The notes beneath the pieces are model-generated. The model made no database searches, was not told the DNA's origin, and saw only the letters and a program-made list of their open reading frames with translations. A stretch of 17,108 nucleotides of DNA from Blautia sp. (GTDB lineage: Bacteria > Bacillota > Clostridia > Lachnospirales > Lachnospiraceae), in the NCBI GenBank assembly GCA_030841965.1, contig JAUUSJ010000087.1, positions 1 to 17,108 on the forward strand, read 5' to 3'. Shown here in pieces: positions 1 through 5,924 of this stretch. How positions within the stretch are numbered: position 1 is the first letter of the stretch; every line of letters begins with the position of its first letter. A program made the position numbers and the translations under genes.

Positions 1-337
1 GCTAAGTATATCGAAAAAACGCTCCACTCTCTATCGTTTTTCGAGGACATATCGACGAATTCTCTTTGCTGTGTATTGGTGTGATGGAGAAGTAGTTTAT
101 ATTTTTATATGTCGCGCTTCTTTAGATTGTCTGAAAACTCCTCTATTTAATTTATGAGTTATAGTATATTTTATGGTTGGCATTAATAAAGATTTCGTTT
201 TTGGACAATTTCCACGAGTAGATATTATTTTTAGATATGTATTGATGTGATAGAGAGTGAGATACGGAAGAAATTTTACGTTTTTTTTAGGACTTCTAAA
301 AAAATATTTAAAAATACTTTTCTAATGAGGATAAAAA
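1..337. other. AT-rich spacer without a convincing gene
   Basis: I see no convincing coding frame here. The first bases hold a possible hairpin, with TCGAAAAAACG (11-21) facing CGTTTTTCGA (35-44) and one bulged A; it could be the end of a transcript from outside the window. A 19-bp direct repeat with two mismatches occurs at 72-90 and 238-256 (TGTATTGGTGTGATGGAGA and TGTATTGATGTGATAGAGA). Its role is unknown. Confidence 0.5.
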
Positions 338-346
338 TGGTATACT
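338..346 (+). promoter_or_regulatory. Extended -10 promoter for the rsmD operon
   Basis: TGG followed directly by TATACT forms an extended -10 element (TGnTATAAT type). The best -35 at the usual distance, TTTTCT (318-323), is weak, as is common with extended -10 promoters. It is the best promoter-like sequence before rsmD and would leave a leader of about 145 nt that contains the ATACTA/TAGTAT repeats. Confidence 0.5.
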
Positions 347-440
347 AACGACAAAGTGGTATAGAAGGCAAAATAATACTATATCAAGGATAGAGTAGTA
401 TGGAAAACGATGTATACTATATTGGTGACAGGATAGTATA
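341..440. repeat. Three degenerate ATACTA...TAGTAT inverted pairs
   Basis: ATACTA is paired with a downstream inverted TAGTAT three times: 342-347 with 357-362 (one mismatch, TGGTAT), 376-381 with 396-401, and 414-419 with 434-439 (7 bp if the flanking T/A are counted). The second and third units lie 38 bp apart and both have a 20-bp offset between arms. The first arm overlaps the -10 element. They could be repeated operator half-sites or weak leader hairpins; the sequence alone does not decide. Confidence 0.4.
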
Positions 441-498
441 AGGCGTGATGTATTATTCTGATAATAGAGAGGTAAGAAAAAGAGAGGAAAGGCTTGAT

Positions 499-1059
499 AT
501 GAGAGTAATAGCAGGGAAGGCCAGAAGACTCCAATTAAAGACAGTGCCAGGGATGGAGACGAGACCGACACAAGATAGGATTAAGGAAACTTTATTCAAT
601 ATGATTCAGCATGAGCTTTATGATGCGCAGTTTTTGGATTTATTTGCGGGAAGTGGCGGGATTGGAATTGAGGCTTTGAGTCGAGGTGCCAAAAAGGCAG
701 TTTTTGTGGAACATAATAAAAAGGCATGTGATTGTATTAGGGAGAATCTTCTTCATACAAAGTTGGATACACAGGCAAAGGTTATGCAAAGAGAAGTATC
801 CACGGCTCTCTATGCGTTGGAAGACCAGGGATATCGATTTGACTATATTTTTATGGACCCGCCTTATGGCAAAGAGTTAGAGAAGGATGTTTTATATCAG
901 TTATCTTCACTGAATTTATGTACGAGTGATACATTGATTATTATAGAGTCGGATTTGGAGACGGAGTTTTCCTACTTAAAAGATTTCGGATTTTATATGG
1001 TCAAAGAAAAGATATATAAGACGAATAAACATACATTTACTATGAAACAGTTGATTTGA
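499..1059 (+). CDS. rsmD: 16S rRNA (guanine966-N2)-methyltransferase RsmD
   Basis: Cytoplasmic SAM-dependent enzyme of the RsmD family, which N2-methylates G966 of 16S rRNA during assembly of the 30S subunit. Visible features, numbered from the chosen start, are the family N-terminus MRVIAGKARRLQL, the SAM-binding loop LDLFAGSGGIGIEA (residues 46-59), and the catalytic DPPY motif (120-123). An in-frame ATG lies 54 bases upstream at 445, but the start at 499 is preferred: it follows GAGGAAAGG by about 6 bases, matches the conserved N-terminus, and gives 186 residues, normal for the family. It is first in an operon with coaD 13 bases downstream, a common clostridial arrangement. Nothing is missing or unusual. 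Confidence 0.93.
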   Translation: MRVIAGKARRLQLKTVPGMETRPTQDRIKETLFNMIQHELYDAQFLDLFAGSGGIGIEALSRGAKKAVFVEHNKKACDCIRENLLHTKLDTQAKVMQREVSTALYALEDQGYRFDYIFMDPPYGKELEKDVLYQLSSLNLCTSDTLIIIESDLETEFSYLKDFGFYMVKEKIYKTNKHTFTMKQLI

Positions 1060-1072
1060 AGGAGTAGAGAAG

Positions 1073-1555
1073 ATGAAGACAGCGATTTATCCAGGGAGCT
1101 TTGACCCAGTGACGCTGGGGCATTTGGATATGATAGAGAGAGTGTCCAAAGTCTTTGATAAAGTCATTATCGGGATTTTGGTTAATAAGAATAAAACGCC
1201 TCTTTTTTCGGTCGAGGAAAGGATGGATATGTTAAGAGAGGTGACAAAGCATTTACCGAATATAGAAGTTATGGCTTTTGAGGGACTTTTGATAGAGTTT
1301 GCCAAGCAGCAGAAGGCGAGTGTGATTGTCAGAGGACTTAGAGGTGTGACAGATTTTGAGTATGAGTTACAGATGGCGCAGGGCAATCAGCAGTTCTGCC
1401 AGGAGGTAGAGACGATGTTTCTTGCAACGAGTGCGAAGTATTCTTATATCAGCTCTAGTATGGTGAAGGAGATTGCGCATTTTGGAGGAGACGTGGATGG
1501 TTTTGTGCCAGATTATATAAAAGATAGGATAAAAGAAAAGTATCACATATCATAA
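1073..1555 (+). CDS. coaD: Phosphopantetheine adenylyltransferase CoaD
   Basis: Catalyses the fourth step of coenzyme A synthesis: ATP plus 4'-phosphopantetheine gives dephospho-CoA and pyrophosphate. It is a cytoplasmic nucleotidyltransferase, hexameric in known members. Visible features are GSFDP (residues 8-12), the TLGH form of the T/HxGH motif (14-17), RGLRGVTDFEYELQMA (87-102), and ISSSMVKE near 126-133, all diagnostic of the family. The length of 160 residues is typical. A GGAG site precedes the ATG, and the gene follows rsmD by 13 bases, so co-transcription is likely. No anomaly was seen. Confidence 0.96.
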   Translation: MKTAIYPGSFDPVTLGHLDMIERVSKVFDKVIIGILVNKNKTPLFSVEERMDMLREVTKHLPNIEVMAFEGLLIEFAKQQKASVIVRGLRGVTDFEYELQMAQGNQQFCQEVETMFLATSAKYSYISSSMVKEIAHFGGDVDGFVPDYIKDRIKEKYHIS

Positions 1556-1577
1556 GAGTAAGAGATGGAGGGATAAC

Positions 1578-2180
1578 ATGGAGAGATCAAACATAGAAGA
1601 GATGATTGATGAGATTATTGAGTTAGTGGAGGAATGTAAGAGTGTTCCGCTATCTACAGGCAAGATTAGTGTTCCAAAGGAGACATTATTGCAGAAATTA
1701 CAGGACTTGAGAATGGAAGTTCCAGGAGAGATTGCTGAGGCGCAGGATGTATTAGACAGAGAGAAGGATATTGTCTCTGAGGCGCAGGAGAGAGCTGACC
1801 AGATTATCAAAAATGCGGCCGACGAGGCGGCTAAGATGATTGAAGAGAGTGAAGTTGTGGAGATGGCAAAATACCGGGCCGATGAGATTATGGAGGAGAC
1901 GAGAGCTACCGCAGATAAGCATATCAAAGAGGCAAAGCGAGAGGCTTCTGATATTCAGATTCGTGCGATGGAGTACACGAATGATATGATGGCGGGACTT
2001 AGTGGAATGTTCGCCAATATTCATGACAATGAGAAGCAGCTTTTTGACTCTGTTTTGTCTAATTTCAAGCAGAATGAAGAGACAGTGGAGAAGAACCGAA
2101 AAGAGATTGAGGACCAGTTAAATCGACTGAAAAAGATTGCATCTGGACAGCCTTTGACTAGGACAAAGGAGGATTTCTAG
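1578..2180 (+). CDS. Coiled-coil protein, DivIVA / V-ATPase subunit H-like
   Basis: A 200-residue, highly charged, Glu/Lys-rich protein with no signal peptide or membrane segment. The stretch from about residue 45 to 120 has long heptad-like runs rich in Ala, Glu, Lys and Arg (for example AQERADQIIKNAADEAAKMI), and a second short coiled coil lies at about 165-190. Such proteins are often auto-annotated as an ATPase subunit or DivIVA-like because of coiled-coil similarity to subunit b/E/H stalks; no catalytic motif supports enzyme activity. A GGAGG ribosome binding site lies about 8 bases before the ATG. It closes the rsmD-coaD operon, 22 bases after coaD. A scaffold or division-associated role is possible but is inference. 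Confidence 0.75.
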   Translation: MERSNIEEMIDEIIELVEECKSVPLSTGKISVPKETLLQKLQDLRMEVPGEIAEAQDVLDREKDIVSEAQERADQIIKNAADEAAKMIEESEVVEMAKYRADEIMEETRATADKHIKEAKREASDIQIRAMEYTNDMMAGLSGMFANIHDNEKQLFDSVLSNFKQNEETVEKNRKEIEDQLNRLKKIASGQPLTRTKEDF

Positions 2181-2195
2181 GAGGTTTTTGGAAAG

Positions 2196-2264
2196 GACGC
2201 TGAGGGAGATAGATAATGGGGACAGACGCTGAGGGAGTAGGCAAATACTTGCCTACTCCCTCAG
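2196..2264. repeat. Perfect 16-bp palindrome with a repeated left arm
   Basis: CTGAGGGAGTAGGCAA (2229-2244), loop ATAC, then its exact reverse complement (2249-2264). The left portion GACGCTGAGGGAG also occurs 29 bp earlier (2196-2208 and 2225-2237). A degenerate copy lies at the right edge of the window (17026-17054), so this is probably a dispersed intergenic repeat. It sits between convergent genes and could stall transcription, but neither strand has the T-tract of an intrinsic terminator. Confidence 0.75.
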
Positions 2265-2300
2265 TTGTGTACTGGCAAAACATTATGGCATGATACTTCT

Positions 2301-2353
2301 CTAAAAAGTAGTTAGTATAAGAACAAGAGAAACTTTGCTAAAAAGTAGCTAGT
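2301..2353. repeat. 37-bp-period direct repeat across the ylbJ-like 3' end
   Basis: CTAAAAAGTAGTTAGT (2301-2316) recurs as CTAAAAAGTAGCTAGT (2338-2353), with one mismatch in 16 and a period of 37 bp. The repeat straddles the stop codon of the minus-strand gene. Because 37 is not a multiple of three, the two copies are read in different frames, so the duplication may have set the present C-terminus. Confidence 0.55.
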
Positions 2354-3235
2354 GCAGCCTAAGATGAGTTTTAGTATAAAATAAAAATGAACAGATAGCC
2401 CTGATTTTGTGAGAACACTTTTTGTCTGTGCGAGACTGCATAGACCGCCAAACGAGGTGAGTCCACAGATGAGGGCTATTTTTTCGCAAAAAGGAAGGGT
2501 GGAGTTTGCCACAAAGTTTACTCCTGTTGTCACTTCGGTCATTCCGATGAGAAGGATGACGAGAAAATTATCTTCTGGGAGGAAGAAGATGAGAAAACGG
2601 CATAGGATGGAAAAGAGCATCATATAGCAGCCGACTTTGACGAGGATGGAGAAGGAGTCCAAAAAGACGTTTATCTCAGTATGGTCAGTGCAAGATTGCT
2701 CGCAGATGGAGAGAGCAGAGACTTTTGTCTTTTTTTTATTCCAAATGAGAGCGAGTAAAATGCCATAGGCAAGGTAGGGAGCGTATAAAATAAAAAAGAA
2801 AAGAGGGATGGACAATTTATTTTTTAGAGTGGCGGTTACGATATAGCCGATTAGAAACATGGGGCTTGCGTGGTTGAAGAGGACGAGGCTGTATTTTGCG
2901 AAAGTTTTATCGATGAGGTTTTGGGATAAAAAATCATCCATTGTCTTTGCACCCATTGGGTAGCCGCAGAAGAAGCCGAGGAGGAATAGATAGGGGAGGT
3001 TTTTGTTGAATTTGGGGAATAGGCGGTATAGTGGGGTGAAGAGAAGGTGAAAACATTCGATAGAGTTTGTCTTTAGCATGATATTGGATAGAATCATGAA
3101 TGGGAAGAGGGTTGGGACGACAGAATTATACCAAAGGAGAAGCCCATCTTTGGCGCCGAGGATGGAGATTTCTGGGAAGAAAAGGAGGGTGAAAAAGATG
3201 AGGAGGACGGAAACTTGGAGAAAATGCTGTTTCAA
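2312..3235 (-). CDS. ylbJ: Sporulation integral membrane protein YlbJ-like (nucleoside-recognition/Gate domain)
   Basis: A polytopic membrane protein of 307 residues with about eight hydrophobic stretches. It has the Gate/nucleoside-recognition signatures of the YlbJ/SpoVV family: LLLWYNSVVPTLFPFMILSN (about residues 33-52) and a C-terminal-half GLTSFGGLCSLAQTK. In Bacillus, YlbJ (SpoVV) acts in the mother cell to move dipicolinic acid toward the forespore. The start is a TTG, chosen because AAAGGAG lies about 9 bases upstream (3245-3251) and no ATG fits better. It is clearly shorter than the roughly 400-residue Bacillus protein, and its 3' end lies inside a 37-bp duplication. A sigma-E-like promoter precedes it. 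The family is well supported; orthology to YlbJ is likely but not certain. Confidence 0.78.
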   Translation of the reverse strand: MKQHFLQVSVLLIFFTLLFFPEISILGAKDGLLLWYNSVVPTLFPFMILSNIMLKTNSIECFHLLFTPLYRLFPKFNKNLPYLFLLGFFCGYPMGAKTMDDFLSQNLIDKTFAKYSLVLFNHASPMFLIGYIVTATLKNKLSIPLFFFILYAPYLAYGILLALIWNKKKTKVSALSICEQSCTDHTEINVFLDSFSILVKVGCYMMLFSILCRFLIFFLPEDNFLVILLIGMTEVTTGVNFVANSTLPFCEKIALICGLTSFGGLCSLAQTKSVLTKSGLSVHFYFILKLILGCTSYFLAKFLLFLY

Positions 3236-3272
3236 GGGCGAGGTCTCCTTTGATAGGGGAGGGTGTTGGTAT

Positions 3273-3301
3273 AGTGTATGAGGGGATTAGAGAGGTTATT
3301 A
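3273..3301 (-). promoter_or_regulatory. Candidate sigma-E (mother-cell) promoter for the ylbJ-like gene
   Basis: Read on the minus strand: TAATAAC, 14 bases, then CATACACT. The -10 fits the Bacillus sigma-E consensus CATACAhT completely. The -35 fits kmATATT in five of seven positions, including the ATA core, at the expected spacing of 16 bases from ATA to CATACA. Predicted transcription would start about 15 bases upstream of the AAAGGAG site, leaving a short leader before the TTG start. Confidence 0.6.
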
Positions 3302-3347
3302 CAATAAATGTGAGGAAATCCTACTCTTTCAGGTGCGGGATGAGTAA

Positions 3348-3411
3348 TGTTATAATGAGTGGCGAGAACCCCATTGGCTTACTCACAACATAATTTTATA
3401 TAAAATTTATG
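3348..3411 (+). promoter_or_regulatory. Possible extended -10 promoter and AT-rich palindrome
   Basis: TGTTATAAT (3348-3356) is an extended -10 element with a poor -35 (TTCAGG, 3328-3333). It is followed by an AT-rich near-palindrome at 3389-3411, CATAATTTTATA facing TATAAAATTTATG with one extra base. No gene starts between here and the next promoter, so this may be a relic or an upstream promoter of the ATC-hydrolase unit. Confidence 0.3.
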
Positions 3412-3423
3412 TTTAAAAAGATA

Positions 3424-3472
3424 TTGATTTCTTTGTTGGTTAGTTATAATATATGAATTAGAAATAACTAAC
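3424..3472 (+). promoter_or_regulatory. Promoter with a 9-bp inverted repeat overlapping the -10
   Basis: TTGATT (3424-3429) and a perfect TATAAT (3445-3450) are separated by 15 bases. A perfect inverted repeat, GTTAGTTAT (3439-3447) and ATAACTAAC (3464-3472), starts inside the -10 and extends over the predicted start of transcription. This placement suits a repressor operator. TTAGTT/AACTAA half-sites resemble those of MarR-type regulators, but no such regulator is encoded in the window. Confidence 0.45.
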
Positions 3473-3486
3473 TAATGAATTAATGA

Positions 3487-3720
3487 GGTGGAATTTTAAT
3501 TGTACCCACTTTTACACATGGGAAGATGACCTTGCCAAAACGAATTTTATCGAGGCTTATGGGTGTTGTCGGATTCCATACGGAGCATGGTTGGACAGAG
3601 GATGAATATATAGATTTTCTCAAGCAGAATGGATGGCACCTGAATGGGAAGAAGACGTTGAGGGCTTCTTTTCCATTGACATATGTGGAATGTAAAAAAG
3701 TAAAGGATATAGGAGTATAA
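3487..3720 (+). pseudogene. C-terminal remnant of a class I SAM-dependent methyltransferase
   Basis: The frame beginning right after a TGA at 3484 reads GGILIVPTFTHGK and later WTEDEYIDFLKQNGW and LRASFPLTYVECKK. To my knowledge this matches the C-terminal third of clostridial UbiE-type methyltransferases, which read (KP)GGxLIxPTFTHG...WTxxEYLxFLxxNGWxV...LKASFPLTYxEC. The SAM-binding N-terminal half is missing, and upstream sequence turns directly into non-coding promoter/inverted-repeat DNA, so the homology stops at a sharp junction. The GAGGTGG at 3485-3491 looks like a ribosome binding site but is better read as the remnant's Gly-Gly codons. An ATG at 3526 could still give a 64-residue peptide. 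The stop is one base before the next gene's ATG, so the original pair was probably translationally coupled. Confidence 0.65.
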
Positions 3721-3721
3721 T

Positions 3722-4477
3722 ATGGCGAAGAAAGAGAATTTAAACATCGATTATAAAAAGCATGTGGAATATCTTCCGTCAACCAAAAAGGTTTTGACAA
3801 GGCGTTTGAGAGAGCGTTTTGGAAGAAAGCGGGGAGCGATGCTGTGGAAGAAAACGAAAAGAATTTATGAGAAATTTGTAAATGATATGCCGTATACTGG
3901 CGGCAGTAAAAATTTTATGGCACATGACTTATATGATTCTATTGCCTGTTTTGCATATTGGGAAGCTATGCCAGAAGATTCCAAAGAAACAGTGGAGGAA
4001 TTTACAAAAACGGTTGCTCTAGTGTTTAACGGAGATACGTCAAAGAAAAAAAGAAATCCAGAGTTTTTGACTGCTAATAATAGGGGATTGCTTAAGTTGG
4101 CAGGGGGATTATTAAAGATTGCATTTGCTCCGATGAATCGAATGGTAGATTTGGGGAAATGGAATAATGCGTGGAGGGTAAAAGTGAATCCAGATAAATC
4201 GGTCGAAGGACTTCAGATAGTACTTGTGGGCTGTCCGATTGCAGATTTTGCGAAAAGCCATGGATATATGGATTTGATGCCCGCTATGTGTAATCCAGAT
4301 TATGATAATATGCCAGAATTTGGGATTCATCTCATTCGACCTAAAACTGTGGGAATGGGTTATAATATTTGTGATTACCGTTTTGTGGGTGATAAGTCTA
4401 GTCAAGTAGCGCGATCGCCTGTCAGAAAAGATGAAAAGGGGTTTTTGGTAAACAAACTTGATTGCATAAAACACTAG
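3722..4477 (+). CDS. L-2-amino-thiazoline-4-carboxylate hydrolase-like protein
   Basis: A 251-residue cytoplasmic protein without signal or membrane segments. The C-terminal part, from about residue 169, reads GCPIADFAKSHGYMDLMP, then CNPDYDNMPEFGIHLIR and NICDYRF. To my knowledge this pattern is typical of the ATC hydrolase family (PF14196), named for opening of a thiazoline ring on the way to cysteine. Most clostridial members have no tested substrate, so the reaction should be taken as a family label. AGGAG (3711-3715) lies 6 bases before the ATG. The gene follows the methyltransferase remnant by one base and is closed by a strong terminator at 4543. Length is normal and the frame is intact, so it may survive alone after loss of its partner. 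Confidence 0.7.
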   Translation: MAKKENLNIDYKKHVEYLPSTKKVLTRRLRERFGRKRGAMLWKKTKRIYEKFVNDMPYTGGSKNFMAHDLYDSIACFAYWEAMPEDSKETVEEFTKTVALVFNGDTSKKKRNPEFLTANNRGLLKLAGGLLKIAFAPMNRMVDLGKWNNAWRVKVNPDKSVEGLQIVLVGCPIADFAKSHGYMDLMPAMCNPDYDNMPEFGIHLIRPKTVGMGYNICDYRFVGDKSSQVARSPVRKDEKGFLVNKLDCIKH

Positions 4478-4542
4478 TTTTATAATATTTAGAATAAAAG
4501 ATAAAGTGTAAATAGGATGAGATGTAAATATATATATGAACT

Positions 4543-4590
4543 AAGGCTGTGTTACTAGTTTAGTTAGACTGGTAATTCAGCCTTAATTTT
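4543..4590 (+). terminator. Intrinsic terminator after the ATC-hydrolase-like gene
   Basis: AAGGCTG (4543-4549) pairs with CAGCCTT (4578-4584). Inside it TTACTAGT pairs with ACTGGTAA (one G-U), separated from the outer stem by a small internal loop. The stem is followed by AATTTTAT. The T-tract is modest, but the hairpin is long and well placed. Confidence 0.75.
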
Positions 4591-4632
4591 ATGGGAAAAT
4601 ATGCACAAAAATTGAAATATATTTTTGTGATG

Positions 4633-4648
4633 GGTTATGCGTTTAACC
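4633..4648. promoter_or_regulatory. Candidate LacI-family operator
   Basis: GGTTATGCGTTTAACC is a 16-bp palindrome with six of eight base pairs symmetric and a central CG, the usual architecture of LacI/GalR operators. It ends two bases before the TTGAAA -35 box of the MFS gene, whose operon encodes a LacI-family regulator. Binding by that regulator is inference. Confidence 0.5.
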
Positions 4649-4702
4649 TTTGAAATAAGGACGGTAATATAATATACTAAGAGAGAATTCTTATTTCAAA
4701 GG
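4647..4702. repeat. Perfect 13-bp inverted repeat spanning promoter and RBS
   Basis: CCTTTGAAATAAG (4647-4659) and its exact reverse complement (4690-4702) are separated by 30 bp. The left arm contains the -35 box and the right arm contains most of the AAAGGAG ribosome binding site. Arm starts are 43 bp apart, about four helical turns. Because the left arm lies upstream of the predicted transcription start, it is more likely a pair of protein-binding sites than an RNA hairpin. Confidence 0.6.
4650..4678 (+). promoter_or_regulatory. Sigma-A promoter of the MFS-lacI unit
   Basis: TTGAAA (4650-4655), a 17-base spacer, and TATACT (4673-4678). An overlapping TATAAT (4668-4673) is a second possible -10 with a 12-base spacer and is less likely. 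Transcription would start near 4685, just before the right arm of the inverted repeat. Confidence 0.7.
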
Positions 4703-4712
4703 AGCATAAAAA

Positions 4713-5924
4713 ATGAATCATATTAGTAATAATTATAATCACACAAGATATGCCTGTTATATTGGCTATATCACGCAGGCGATTGTAAATAACTTTCTTC
4801 CGTTATTATTTTTGACTTTACAGAAAAGCTTTCATATTTCACTAAGTCAAATTTCCGTATTAGTTTCTGTCAATTTTGGGATACAGTTATTAGTTGATTT
4901 TTTCAGTTCTATATTTGTCGATAGGATAGGATATCGCAATTGTATGAAGATAGCGCATTTGTTCGCAGTGATAGGTTTATCTGGATTATTTTTTCTCACA
5001 GAGCTATTTTCCAATGCTTTTTTTGGGGTATTTATATCTGTAATAATTTATGCAATCGGGGGAGGACTTTTGGAAGTTTTAGTCAGTCCTATTGTAGAGG
5101 CATGTCCTTCCACGAAAAAAGAGGCGCAGATGAGCCTTTTACATTCTTTTTATTGTTGGGGGCATGTTTTGGTCATTGTATTTAGTACTCTTTTTTTCAC
5201 TTTATTTGGGATACATCATTGGCAAATTTTGGCGTGTATTTGGGCAATCATACCATTGGCAAATTTCTTGTATTTTTGTAAAGTTCCGATTCCTAAGTTG
5301 GTGGAGGAAGGACAGGGAATGAGTGCAGGAAAACTCTTTAAATCTGGAGTTTTTTGGAAGTTATTTATTATGATGTTATGTGCAGGTGCCTCAGAACAGG
5401 GAATGAGCCAATGGGCATCTGCTTTTGCAGAATCCTCTCTTCATATATCAAAAACGGTAGGAGACTTATTAGGACCATGTAGTTTTGCTATTATGATGGG
5501 ACTTTCGAGAGCATTTTTTGGAAAGTATGGGGAGAAAATCAAACTTGAGAAATTTATGAATTTCAGTAGCGTTCTTTGTATTATCAGTTATCTTTTGGCA
5601 GCATTATCGAAACAGCCGTGGCTTGGTCTACTTGGATGTATGCTTTGTGGTTTGTCAGTAGGAATTATGTGGCCAGGAAGCTTTAGCATCGCGGCAAAAA
5701 GTATACCCTCTGGGGGAACCGCTATGTTTGCCTTTCTTGCTCTTGCGGGAGACCTTGGATGTGGAGCTGGTCCTTCGATTGTAGGACGGATATCCGAATT
5801 ATATGGAGGAGAATTAAAGAGGGGATTATTGTATGCTATTATATTTCCAGTAGTATTATTAGGTTGTAGTTTGTTGAAATTTCGCATAAAGGGGATAGAT
5901 GACGGTGAAAAATGGGAGAGTTAG
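4713..5924 (+). CDS. MFS permease
   Basis: A 403-residue integral membrane transporter of the major facilitator superfamily, with about twelve hydrophobic segments starting at residue 16. The loop between the second and third segments carries DRIGYRN (70-76), a form of MFS motif A; a Gly-rich stretch GLSVGIMWPG lies in the C-terminal half. The overall look resembles FucP/YfkF-type sugar or drug permeases, but the substrate is not evident. AAAGGAG (4698-4704) ends 8 bases before the ATG. Its 3' end overlaps the LacI-family regulator gene by 26 bases, so both are made from one transcript. The regulator probably controls the permease in response to its substrate, which suggests a sugar-like ligand (inference). 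Confidence 0.85.
   Translation: MNHISNNYNHTRYACYIGYITQAIVNNFLPLLFLTLQKSFHISLSQISVLVSVNFGIQLLVDFFSSIFVDRIGYRNCMKIAHLFAVIGLSGLFFLTELFSNAFFGVFISVIIYAIGGGLLEVLVSPIVEACPSTKKEAQMSLLHSFYCWGHVLVIVFSTLFFTLFGIHHWQILACIWAIIPLANFLYFCKVPIPKLVEEGQGMSAGKLFKSGVFWKLFIMMLCAGASEQGMSQWASAFAESSLHISKTVGDLLGPCSFAIMMGLSRAFFGKYGEKIKLEKFMNFSSVLCIISYLLAALSKQPWLGLLGCMLCGLSVGIMWPGSFSIAAKSIPSGGTAMFAFLALAGDLGCGAGPSIVGRISELYGGELKRGLLYAIIFPVVLLGCSLLKFRIKGIDDGEKWES

Noticed and set aside
445..498. Upstream ATG as the start of rsmD
   Set aside because: It lacks a good ribosome binding site and would add 18 unconserved residues before the family N-terminus MRVIAGKARR.
1550..1927. Minus-strand ORF opposite the coiled-coil gene
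   Set aside because: It is the Ser/Leu-rich mirror of a Glu/Lys-rich coding frame, a common artefact.
2229..2264. Hairpin as intrinsic terminator between convergent genes
   Set aside because: The stem is perfect, but no T-run follows on either strand, and another copy of the sequence exists at the window end, so a dispersed repeat is the better reading.
3485..3526. GAGGTGG as ribosome binding site with an ATT start for a 73-residue small protein
   Set aside because: The frame back to 3487 reads as the interior of a methyltransferase (GGILIVPTFTHG), so the bases are better explained as remnant coding sequence.
4690..4702. RNA thermometer or riboswitch hiding the MFS ribosome binding site
   Set aside because: The complementary arm (4647-4659) contains the -35 box and lies upstream of the predicted transcript start, so it would not be in the RNA.
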